Source of the DNA: Desulfofundulus luciae
Lineage (GTDB): Bacteria > Bacillota > Desulfotomaculia > Desulfotomaculales > Desulfovirgulaceae
Direction: 5' to 3'
Length of the DNA stretch: 64,000 nt
Assembly: GCF_030813795.1 (NCBI RefSeq)
Contig: NZ_JAUSUX010000001.1
Coordinates: forward strand, 186,001 to 250,000
Made by a program: the position numbers and the translations under genes. Below are positions 57,308-64,000 of this stretch, in pieces. Under the pieces are notes generated by a model. It was not told the DNA's origin. It worked only from the letters and a program-made list of their open reading frames with translations, and did no database searches. Every line of letters starts with the position of its first letter. Positions within the stretch are counted from its first letter, which is position 1.

Positions 57308-57362
57308 CTGTCGCAAAGCCTACCGGGGGGCGGTTACCCCTTACTCCCGCGTTTTGCGACAG
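57308..57362 (+). promoter_or_regulatory. Large stem-loop before the deacetylase gene
   Basis: CTGTCGCAAA (57308-57317) pairs perfectly with TTTGCGACAG (57353-57362) around a 35-base GC-rich loop. It resembles, but does not match, the cyclic di-GMP-I riboswitch (CGCAAAGC and GGTTACC are present, but the upstream CAAACC element is absent). Confidence 0.55.
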
Positions 57363-57394
57363 TCAATGTTGGGGAAAAGAATCTGGAGGGCTAG

Positions 57395-58255
57395 ATGAGC
57401 GCAAGAATTTTGATCGTCATCGTGACGCTGCCGTTGCTTTTATTGCTGGTTCTGGCCGGCGCCCGGAACGCAGCCGATTCCCTGGCCCAGAGCCTGGCCC
57501 ATCCCCTCCCGCCGCCTGAACGGGGAGAGATGGAGATACCTATTCTGATGTACCACAAGGTAAACCCCGATCCCCGTACGGGAGGTCTGGGGCTGCGGGT
57601 GCCCCCGCAAAAGTTCGCCCGGCAAATGGAATATCTGGCCGGCCACGGGTTTCACACAGTTTCCCTTACCGACGTGGTGGATCACTTCCAAAAGAGCAAA
57701 CCTCTCCCGCCCAGGCCGGTGGTGATTACTTTTGACGACGGCTACCTGGACAATTATACTTATGCCTTTCCCATTTTAAAAAAGTATGGTTTTACCGCTA
57801 CCGTTTTCGTGGTAGCCCATACGGTAGGCAAGACAAATACCTTCGATGCCGGAAGACAGCCTTTAAACAAAATGGCCGGCTGGCGGGAGCTTAAGGAGAT
57901 GGCCAGTTACGGCATAACCATTGGTGCCCATACCCTGGATCACCCCCGGTTGACCCGGCTTTCTCTGGAGGAAGTCCGGCGCCAGATTAAAGAAAGCAAG
58001 GCCCTCCTGGAAGCGGAGCTGGGGCGTCCGGTAGAGGTTTTCAGCTATCCTTACGGCGAGTACAACCGGGAGGTGGCCCGGGTGGTGAGGGAAAGCGGGT
58101 ACCGTGCCGCCGTTACGACCAGGCAGGGGCTGGCAGGCCCCGGGGATGACCCCTTTACCCTGAAACGGGTGCGGGTCATGGGCAGCTACGACCTGCAGAA
58201 GTTCATTACGGAACTGGTGAAACATTATTATTCTTCCGCCCCTTTAAAGGAGTAG
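57395..58255 (+). CDS. Polysaccharide deacetylase (NodB domain)
   Basis: A 286-residue, membrane-anchored CE4 enzyme. A hydrophobic N-terminal anchor (about 4-22) is followed by the NodB domain. VITFDDGYLDNYTYA holds the catalytic Asp and metal Asp, GAHTLDHPRLTRL the two His, and SYPYGEYNREVARVV the C-terminal motif. It removes acetyl groups from peptidoglycan or other polysaccharide outside the cell. GGAGGGCTAG precedes ATG. It is inserted between yvcK and whiA, and a folded leader precedes it, so it may be separately controlled. Confidence 0.92.
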   Translation: MSARILIVIVTLPLLLLLVLAGARNAADSLAQSLAHPLPPPERGEMEIPILMYHKVNPDPRTGGLGLRVPPQKFARQMEYLAGHGFHTVSLTDVVDHFQKSKPLPPRPVVITFDDGYLDNYTYAFPILKKYGFTATVFVVAHTVGKTNTFDAGRQPLNKMAGWRELKEMASYGITIGAHTLDHPRLTRLSLEEVRRQIKESKALLEAELGRPVEVFSYPYGEYNREVARVVRESGYRAAVTTRQGLAGPGDDPFTLKRVRVMGSYDLQKFITELVKHYYSSAPLKE

Positions 58256-58320
58256 ATACTCATGACGCATTCAGCGCCACCAACAGAGGATGAAAATGGC
58301 CGCCGTTTTGCACGAAGCGA

Positions 58321-58501
58321 CCCAGCACTCACTGCAACCAGAGTTCTTTGGTATGGATGATTGCTGGGTATGTGGGTTTCAATCCCTACGCGGGTACCCA
58401 GCACTCACAGCAACCGGGTTCTCTATAGTAACTGCTAACCATATGCTGCTTTAGTCCCTGCGCAGGTACCTGGATCCGGTGAGTGCTGGGTGAGTGCTGG
58501 G
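58321..58501. mobile_element. Tandem/nested MITE-like ends, copy 4
   Basis: Two left ends CCCAGCACTCAC (58321-58332, 58397-58408) lie 76 bases apart and two right ends GTGAGTGCTGGG (58479-58490, 58490-58501) overlap by one base. The inner pair spans 94 bp, the outer 181 bp. The 76-base unit after each left end is a diverged duplicate (GCAACC, GTTCT, TCCCT and CGC blocks shared). The rest of 58256-58574 holds no gene. Confidence 0.65.
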
Positions 58502-58574
58502 GAACGGAGCGAGCGTGTGCAAACGGCAGGCAAGTACTATTTTTAGGACAGGCCGGTAAAACCCGTCCCCGTTG

Positions 58575-58583
58575 TGGTATAAT
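58575..58583 (+). promoter_or_regulatory. Extended -10 promoter of whiA
   Basis: TGTGGTATAAT, extended -10 type. No good -35. Confidence 0.5.
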
Positions 58584-58602
58584 ATTTTCAAGGTGAGCTT
58601 AA

Positions 58603-59607
58603 ATGTCCTTTTCTACCCTGACCAAAAATGAACTGGCCCGGGTGGTGGGGAAGGAAAAATGCTGCAGGCTGGCCGAACTGGCTGCCCTGGTCAAAATGGA
58701 CGGCAGCCTGTCCATCGGCACGGGGCCTAAAACCGCCCTTACCATTGGCACCGAAAATGCAGCCGTTGCCCGCAAAATTTTTTCTCTTTTTAAGGAAATC
58801 TTTGGTGTGCATACCGAGGTCCTGGTGCAGCGCAAGAACCGGCTGCGCAAAAAGAACCTCTACCAGGTGCGGGTCTCCCCCCCGTCCGGTATGGCCGACA
58901 TTTTGCGCCGCCTGGGTATGGTGGATGCCCGCGGCCGGTTGACCGGGGGCATCCCCAGGGAATTGGTGCGCCGGGAATGCTGCCGCCGTGCCTACCTGCG
59001 GGGAGCCTTCCTGGGAGGAGGGTCGGTGAACAACCCCGAGGGCACCTATCACCTGGAAATCATCACGGGCAACGTCGAGCTTGCCCGGGCACTCGGCCGG
59101 CTGATGGGGGAGTTCGGTCTGGAGGCACGGGTGAGCGCCCGCAAAAACTGGCATGTGGTTTATTTAAAGGACAGCGACCAGATTGTGGCCCTGCTGAATA
59201 TTATGGGAGCCCATACCGCCCTTTTAGACTTTGAAAACGTACGCATATATAAGGACATGCGCAACCAGGTGAACCGCCTGGTGAACTGTGAAACGGCCAA
59301 TCTGAACAAAGTGGTGGATGCGGCCCTGCGCCAGGTGGAGAATATTCGCTTCATTGCCGACACCATGGGGCTGGAAAAACTCCCGCCGGCTTTGCGGCAG
59401 GTAGCCGAGGCCCGCCTGCAGTATCCCGATGCAAGTTTACGGGAACTGGGGGAAATGCTCGAGCCCCGGGTGGGTAAATCCGGCGTGAACCACCGGCTGC
59501 GCAGGCTGGATGAGATTGCTAAAAAGCTCCGCGAACCTTCGTGCGAGGTCCCTGCCGGAGCTCTCCTCACGTCTCTCAGAGGCGGCAGGAGAAACCTGCA
59601 GCTTTAG
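58603..59607 (+). CDS. whiA: DNA-binding protein WhiA
   Basis: A 334-residue regulator linked to cell division and sporulation. The N-terminal two-thirds is a degenerate LAGLIDADG homing-endonuclease fold ([40 protein letters not shown]). The C-terminal helix-turn-helix has [20 protein letters not shown] and [20 protein letters not shown] 58603 has AAGGTGAG upstream. In most Firmicutes it directly follows yvcK; here about 1.4 kb intervene. Confidence 0.96.
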   Translation: MSFSTLTKNELARVVGKEKCCRLAELAALVKMDGSLSIGTGPKTALTIGTENAAVARKIFSLFKEIFGVHTEVLVQRKNRLRKKNLYQVRVSPPSGMADILRRLGMVDARGRLTGGIPRELVRRECCRRAYLRGAFLGGGSVNNPEGTYHLEIITGNVELARALGRLMGEFGLEARVSARKNWHVVYLKDSDQIVALLNIMGAHTALLDFENVRIYKDMRNQVNRLVNCETANLNKVVDAALRQVENIRFIADTMGLEKLPPALRQVAEARLQYPDASLRELGEMLEPRVGKSGVNHRLRRLDEIAKKLREPSCEVPAGALLTSLRGGRRNLQL

Positions 59608-59678
59608 AGAATAAAGAAATAGTTTATCTTCAGAAAATTAACGTTGTTAATGGCGGAGCTTTGGAGGAGTGGAAGGCC

Positions 59679-61094
59679 ATGCGCCTGGGTTACGGACTTA
59701 ACGTGGAACAAACGCAAAAATTAATCATGACTCCCGAGCTGCGTCAGGCCATAACCGTGCTGCAGCTGTCCTCCCTGGAGCTTTCCCTGTATATAGAACA
59801 ACAGCTGCAGGAGAATCCTCTTCTGGAGTTGCGGGAAGAAGAAACGGATGAAAACGGGAAAGAAGGAGAATTTGAGTGGGAGCTTGAGGGAGGGGAAGAA
59901 AAGAGGGAATATGACCTGGACTGGGAGGAGTATTTCCAGGATTCCAGTGATCTGGGCTTTCCCCGGGTGGAGCGGGACCCCGAGCCCCCTGCCCATAATT
60001 ATGAAAGTTTTCTTTCCCAGGCGCCTACCCTGCTGGAACACCTGATGTTCCAGCTGTATTTAAGCAAGTGCAGTCCCGAGGCAAGGGTTATCGGCGAATA
60101 CCTGATCGGCAATATTGACGAGCACGGCTACCTCCAGACCACTGTGGAGGAGGCCGCCAAACAGTTGGCCGTATCTCCCGGGGCCGTAGAAGAGACGCTG
60201 AAGCTAATCCAGACCTTTGACCCGCCGGGGGTGGGTGCCCGCACCCTGCAGGAATGCCTGCTCATTCAGGTCAACCAGTTGGGTATTAAAGATCCGCTGC
60301 TGGAACGGATCATCCGCTATCATCTAATGGATCTGGCCAGGGGCAAGTTTAACCGCCTGGCCCAACAGCTTAATGTCCACGTCAGTGAAATCCAGCGGGT
60401 GGCCGATATTTTGAGAACCCTGGATCCGAAGCCTGGCCGTAATTTTTCCACTCCCCATGAGGTGCGCTATGTGGTACCGGATATAGTGGTGGAAAAAGTC
60501 GGAGACGACTATGTCATCCTTATCAACGATGTATCCTTGCCCCGCCTGACCATCAACCCTGCCTATCGCTCGGTGCTCAGCCAGCAGGAAAACATTGATT
60601 CCCGCACCCGCCGTTTTGTGGAAAGCAAGCTCAATGCGGCGGTCTGGTTGATCCGCAGCATAGAACAGCGGCGTTTGACTCTTTACAAGGTGGCCAGTTG
60701 CGTAGTACAACTGCAGCGTGATTTTCTGGACCACGGGGTGAAATATTTAAAACCCCTTAATTTGAAGCAGGTGGCTGAAATGGTCGGCCTGCATGAATCT
60801 ACCGTGAGCCGGGCCACTTCCAACAAGTATATCCAGACCCCCCAGGGAGTATTTGAAATGAAATACTTCTTCCCAACGGGGATTAACAGCGACGGTGGGA
60901 ACCTGACCTCCGCTGAAAGCATTAAAAAGATGCTCCAGGAAATTGTGACGGCGGAGGATCCCAAAGAGCCGTTAAATGACCAGAAGATTGCGGAAATTTT
61001 ATCTAAACAAGGAATTCGCATCTCCCGGCGCACCGTGGCTAAATACCGGGGTGAATTGGGTATTCCTTCCGTCCAGCAGAGGAAGCGCTACTAG
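59679..61094 (+). CDS. rpoN: RNA polymerase sigma-54 factor
   Basis: A 471-residue sigma-54. The N-terminal Gln-rich region I (LNVEQTQKLIMTPELRQAIT) binds activators, an acidic linker follows, then the core-binding domain, a helix-turn-helix (LKQVAEMVGLHESTVSRATS) and the RpoN box near the C-terminus (SRRTVAKYRGELGIPS). ATG 59679 follows GGAGGAG. It needs AAA+ activators; none is in this window. The position, just before gap-pgk-tpi, is where many Firmicutes have sigL or cggR. Confidence 0.96.
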   Translation: MRLGYGLNVEQTQKLIMTPELRQAITVLQLSSLELSLYIEQQLQENPLLELREEETDENGKEGEFEWELEGGEEKREYDLDWEEYFQDSSDLGFPRVERDPEPPAHNYESFLSQAPTLLEHLMFQLYLSKCSPEARVIGEYLIGNIDEHGYLQTTVEEAAKQLAVSPGAVEETLKLIQTFDPPGVGARTLQECLLIQVNQLGIKDPLLERIIRYHLMDLARGKFNRLAQQLNVHVSEIQRVADILRTLDPKPGRNFSTPHEVRYVVPDIVVEKVGDDYVILINDVSLPRLTINPAYRSVLSQQENIDSRTRRFVESKLNAAVWLIRSIEQRRLTLYKVASCVVQLQRDFLDHGVKYLKPLNLKQVAEMVGLHESTVSRATSNKYIQTPQGVFEMKYFFPTGINSDGGNLTSAESIKKMLQEIVTAEDPKEPLNDQKIAEILSKQGIRISRRTVAKYRGELGIPSVQQRKRY

Positions 61095-61187
61095 CCTGGT
61101 GCCGGGCCACTCCACGGGACGGTCCCTTTTCCGGGGCGGCCGCCCGCGTGGAGCTGGAAGACTTTTAACGCGGGTAACTTTCCACCC

Positions 61188-61222
61188 GGGTACCGGTTTT
61201 GTAACCGGTACCCAATTTTTTT
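61188..61222 (+). terminator. Strong terminator between rpoN and gap
   Basis: Perfect 11-bp stem GGGTACCGGTT/AACCGGTACCC, four-base loop, then seven T. Confidence 0.95.
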
Positions 61223-61253
61223 ATCTCAATTAACCAGAAAAAGGAGGAACTAT

Positions 61254-61283
61254 TTGACTGGATGGCGAATAAGAATGTCATAA
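61254..61283 (+). CDS. Possible nine-residue leader peptide before gap
   Basis: TTG at 61254 begins a nine-codon ORF (MTGWRIRMS), preceded by AAGGAGGAAC (61241-61250), a better ribosome site than gap itself has. It may be a leader peptide, the remnant of a lost gene, or chance. Confidence 0.25.
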   Translation: MTGWRIRMS

Positions 61284-61337
61284 TTCAAATAAATTTTACT
61301 AAATGAGGTATACTATTGAAAGGAGCGAGAGGGAATA

Positions 61338-62369
61338 ATGACGGTAAGAATAGGGATTAATGGTTTCGGCAGGATAGGGAGAAATGTTTTGCGGGCATCG
61401 CTCCGGCATCCCGAGATCCAGGTGGTGGCCGTAAACCACAAGTCCCGGCGGCTTCCGGTGAACGGAAACTACGCCCGCACCCTTGCCCACGCTTTGAAAT
61501 ACGACCCGGTACACGGCCGGCTGGACGCCGATGTGCAGGCCGATGAGCGCTCCCTGGTGGTAAACGGCCGGGAGATCGTGGTCCTGGCCGAGGCGGATCC
61601 CGCCAATATCCCCTGGGGTGAACTGGGAGTGGATGTGGTGGTGGAGTCCACCGGCAAGTTTAAAACGGCGGAAGACGCCTCCGTGCACCTTTCCAGCGGG
61701 GCCCGGAAGGTGGTCATCAGCGCCCCGGCCAAAGGGGACATCCTGACGGTGGTCATGGGCGTGAATGAGGAGCTTTACGATCCTGCCGTACATCACGTGG
61801 TTTCCAATGCCTCCTGTACCACCAACTGCCTGGCGCCGGTGGCTAAAGTGCTGGATGAGCAGTTTGGCATAATCAAGGGTCTCATGACCACCGTCCATGC
61901 CTATACCAACGACCAGCAGATCCTGGATATGCCCCACCGGGACCTGCGCCGGGGCCGGGCCGCGGGCATGAGCATTATTCCCACCACCACCGGTGCGGCC
62001 AGGGCGGTGGAGCTGGTGCTCCCGCAGTTGAAAGGCAGGCTGAACGGTATGGCCATGCGGGTGCCCACCCCCAATGTCAGCGTGGTGGATTTTGTGGCCC
62101 AGCTGCGCCGGCCAGTTACGGTGGAGGAGGTCAACGGGGCCCTGAAGGACGCTTCCGAGGGTAAGCTCAGGGGGATCCTGGCCTACAGCGACCTGCCTTT
62201 AGTATCGGTGGATTACTGCGGGGACTCCCACTCGGCCATTGTGGACGGCCCGTCGACCATGGTTATTGGTGAGGACATGGTCAAAGTGGTGGCCTGGTAC
62301 GACAATGAATGGGGTTATTCCAACCGCATCCTGGACTTAATTTTATACATGGCCGAAAGAGGATTTTAG
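61338..62369 (+). CDS. gap: Glyceraldehyde-3-phosphate dehydrogenase, atypical cofactor loop
   Basis: A 343-residue phosphorylating GAPDH of glycolysis and gluconeogenesis. NAD(P)-binding GxGRIGR is at 9-15 and the catalytic Cys in [12 protein letters not shown], with the usual [13 protein letters not shown] and NEWGYSNRI. In NAD enzymes VNDLTD gives a conserved Asp after Asn; here the sequence runs [15 protein letters not shown] (residues 32-46), lacking that Asp and about eight residues longer before LAH. That resembles GapB, the NADP-linked gluconeogenic form, with added Arg and Lys. GGAGCGAGAGGG is its ribosome site. No cggR precedes it. pgk and tpiA follow. Confidence 0.94.
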   Translation: MTVRIGINGFGRIGRNVLRASLRHPEIQVVAVNHKSRRLPVNGNYARTLAHALKYDPVHGRLDADVQADERSLVVNGREIVVLAEADPANIPWGELGVDVVVESTGKFKTAEDASVHLSSGARKVVISAPAKGDILTVVMGVNEELYDPAVHHVVSNASCTTNCLAPVAKVLDEQFGIIKGLMTTVHAYTNDQQILDMPHRDLRRGRAAGMSIIPTTTGAARAVELVLPQLKGRLNGMAMRVPTPNVSVVDFVAQLRRPVTVEEVNGALKDASEGKLRGILAYSDLPLVSVDYCGDSHSAIVDGPSTMVIGEDMVKVVAWYDNEWGYSNRILDLILYMAERGF

Positions 62370-62554
62370 TAAAACATGTCAAAGAATATACACAGGCAGG
62401 TGTTTCCGGCGGGCCCCTGACGCGGTGCCCGCCGGAACAGGTAATGGGCAAGACCAGAAGAAAAGGGCGGCAGTCCTTCCGCGGCCTTTTCGCCGGGGAG
62501 TGGAAAAGTACCGCCCGAATATTATGTTACAATTTCCATCAGGGAGGTATATGC

Positions 62555-63742
62555 GTGATCAAAACCATCCGGGACATGGAAGTAACCGGTAAGCGGGTAC
62601 TGGTACGGGTAGATTTTAACGTACCCCTGGACCAGGAGGGTAATGTTACCGATGACACCCGGATCCGGGCGGCACTACCGACCATCCAGTACCTGATTGA
62701 CAGGCAGGCCAGGGTGATCCTGGCCTCCCATTTGGGGCGTCCCAGGGGCAAGGTGGACGACCGCTACCGCCTGGACCCGGTGGCCCGGCGCCTCTCCGAG
62801 TTGCTGGGCAGGCCGGTGGTCAAGGTGGACGACTGTGTCGGGGATGAACCCAAAAGGGCCATCGCCGGGATGCAGCCCGGCGATGTGGTGCTGCTGGAAA
62901 ATGTGCGCTTTTACCCCGGAGAAGAAAAAAACGATGAAAATTTTGCCCGGCAACTGGCCGAACTGGCCGACGTATATGTGAACGATGCTTTCGGCACCGC
63001 CCACCGGGCCCATGCATCCACCGAGGGGGTGGCCCACTTCCTGCCCGCTGCAGCCGGGTTTCTCATGGAAAAGGAAATTACCGTCCTGAATCAGGCCCTG
63101 TCCAACCCCTCCCGTCCCTTTGTGGCCATCCTGGGCGGGGCCAAGGTTTCCGATAAGATTGGCGTCATTGAAAACCTCCTGGGCAAGGTGGATGCCCTGC
63201 TCATTGGAGGGGGTATGGCCAATACCTTTTTGGCCGCCCGGGGATATGCCCTGGGCAAGTCGCTGGTGGAAGCGGACCGGGTGGCCCTGGCCCGGGATTT
63301 AATGACCCGGGCGGAAAAGGCAGGCGTCAAACTGGTGTTACCCCTGGACCTGGTGGTTGCCGAGGCGGCCCGCCCGGAAGCGGAACCCAGGGTGGTAGCG
63401 GTGGATTCTGTGCCGGAAGAGTGGATGGCCCTGGACATCGGCCCAAAAACGGTAGAAACCTTTGCCGCCGAGGTGCGCGATGCCGGTACCGTCATCTGGA
63501 ACGGCCCCATGGGTGTTTTTGAGATGGCCCCCTTTGCGGCGGGCACCTTTGGCCTGGCCCGGGCGCTCGCCGAAAGCAAAGCCACCACCCTCGTGGGCGG
63601 GGGAGATACGGCGGCGGCGGTGGAAAAGGCCGGGGTGGCCGGCAGGATGTCCCATATCTCCACCGGCGGTGGTGCTTCCCTGGAGTTTCTGGAAGGCAAG
63701 GTCCTGCCGGGTGTGGCAGTGCTAATGGACAGAGGGAAATGA
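62555..63742 (+). CDS. pgk: Phosphoglycerate kinase
   Basis: Transfers phosphate between 1,3-bisphosphoglycerate and ADP, 395 residues. N-terminal [12 protein letters not shown] and ASHLGRPRG bind the triose; C-terminal domain has [18 protein letters not shown] and [16 protein letters not shown] with [13 protein letters not shown] for nucleotide. GTG 62555 has GGGAGG seven bases upstream and gives [16 protein letters not shown]. The 185-base gap after gap has an extended -10 (TTACAAT, 62527-62533), so pgk may also have its own promoter. Confidence 0.97.
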   Translation: MIKTIRDMEVTGKRVLVRVDFNVPLDQEGNVTDDTRIRAALPTIQYLIDRQARVILASHLGRPRGKVDDRYRLDPVARRLSELLGRPVVKVDDCVGDEPKRAIAGMQPGDVVLLENVRFYPGEEKNDENFARQLAELADVYVNDAFGTAHRAHASTEGVAHFLPAAAGFLMEKEITVLNQALSNPSRPFVAILGGAKVSDKIGVIENLLGKVDALLIGGGMANTFLAARGYALGKSLVEADRVALARDLMTRAEKAGVKLVLPLDLVVAEAARPEAEPRVVAVDSVPEEWMALDIGPKTVETFAAEVRDAGTVIWNGPMGVFEMAPFAAGTFGLARALAESKATTLVGGGDTAAAVEKAGVAGRMSHISTGGGASLEFLEGKVLPGVAVLMDRGK

Positions 63743-63752
63743 GGGAAAGACC

Positions 63753-64000
63753 ATGCGCATACCCTTACTGGCAGGCAACTGGAAAATGTACAAGACCGTC
63801 GCCGAAGCGGTAGAATTTGTGCGGAGGCTGAAGGAGGCCCTTTCCGGTGTCCGGGGAGTGGAAGTGGCCGTCTGCCCCCCTTTTACAGCCCTCTATGCCG
63901 TGGCCCGGGAACTGGCGGGCAGCAACATTGCCCTGGGTGCTCAGAATATGTACTGGGTCGAAGAGGGAGCCTATACGGGAGAAGTTTCTCCGGTTATGTT
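63753..64000 (+). CDS. tpiA: Triosephosphate isomerase, truncated by window end
   Basis: The first 82 codons of a TIM barrel: MRIPLLAGNWKMYKTVAEAV, with the conserved Asn and Lys in GNWKMYKT, then VAVCPPFTAL and ALGAQNMYWVEEGAYTGEVS. It interconverts glyceraldehyde-3-phosphate and dihydroxyacetone phosphate. It starts ten bases after the pgk stop, so the two are co-transcribed. The gene continues past base 64000; the catalytic Glu lies outside. Confidence 0.97.
   Translation, partial: MRIPLLAGNWKMYKTVAEAVEFVRRLKEALSGVRGVEVAVCPPFTALYAVARELAGSNIALGAQNMYWVEEGAYTGEVSPVM

Overview
This looks like the chromosome of a GC-rich, Gram-positive, spore-forming anaerobe of the Desulfotomaculum/Pelotomaculum group (Peptococcales, Firmicutes). 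The lineage call is inference. It rests on Firmicute signature genes (WhiA, YvcK, RapZ, YaaL/DUF2508, the DUF1659-DUF2922-YvrJ set, MinJ-like, long HPF), frequent TTG/GTG starts with strong AGGAGG sites, a CooT nickel protein, split transketolase, and polypurine GAGAAGTG repeats. Almost every gene lies on the + strand. No rRNA, tRNA, CRISPR array, prophage or transposase gene was seen.

Layout. 0.2-6.5 kb: fabZ and an envelope-sugar group (TagO/WecA-type transferase, GalU, GalE-like epimerase, YetF-like membrane protein, phosphoglucomutase with an apparent CTG start). 6.5-7.9 kb: a small minus-strand cluster YvrJ, DUF2922, DUF1659 whose promoter carries a perfect Gram-positive LexA/SOS box and which is interrupted by short terminal-inverted-repeat elements. 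8-12.5 kb: metK, an unknown membrane protein, a GAF-GGDEF diguanylate cyclase and comFC. 12.6-17.7 kb: a cluster of DnaA boxes, a cold-shock gene, hpf, secA, and prfB with its programmed +1 frameshift.

17.7-32.7 kb is an accessory block: a two-component system running into a MacAB/TolC-type exporter, a GGDEF/HD-GYP protein, a chemoreceptor, a CBS protein, a tiny gene with a hidden ribosome site, a YitT protein and a two-subunit transketolase. 32.8-38.1 kb returns to a division/envelope cluster (ftsE, ftsX, EnvC-like M23 activator, S41 protease, MinJ-like PDZ protein). 38.2-49.8 kb holds cooT, a family-4 uracil-DNA glycosylase, a YaaL-type gene, an orphan sugar-binding lipoprotein, a YkgJ protein and uvrB-uvrA-uvrC. 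49.8-54.8 kb is a glucan/hexose module (HAD phosphatase, ROK kinase, debranching enzyme, phosphoglucose/phosphomannose isomerase). 55-61 kb has rapZ, yvcK, a polysaccharide deacetylase, whiA and rpoN. 61.3-64 kb has gap, pgk and the start of tpiA, which runs off the window.

The backbone (comFC, hpf, secA, prfB, ftsEX, ctpB, minJ, uvrBA, rapZ-yvcK-whiA, gap-pgk-tpi) follows the order known from Bacillus subtilis, with insertions between prfB and ftsE and between yvcK and whiA. The most novel material is non-coding: a dispersed family of about 92-97 bp elements with perfect 12-bp inverted ends (CCCAGCACTCAC), the LexA-boxed DUF1659 cluster, the DnaA-box array, and the sequestered ribosome site at 29.5 kb.
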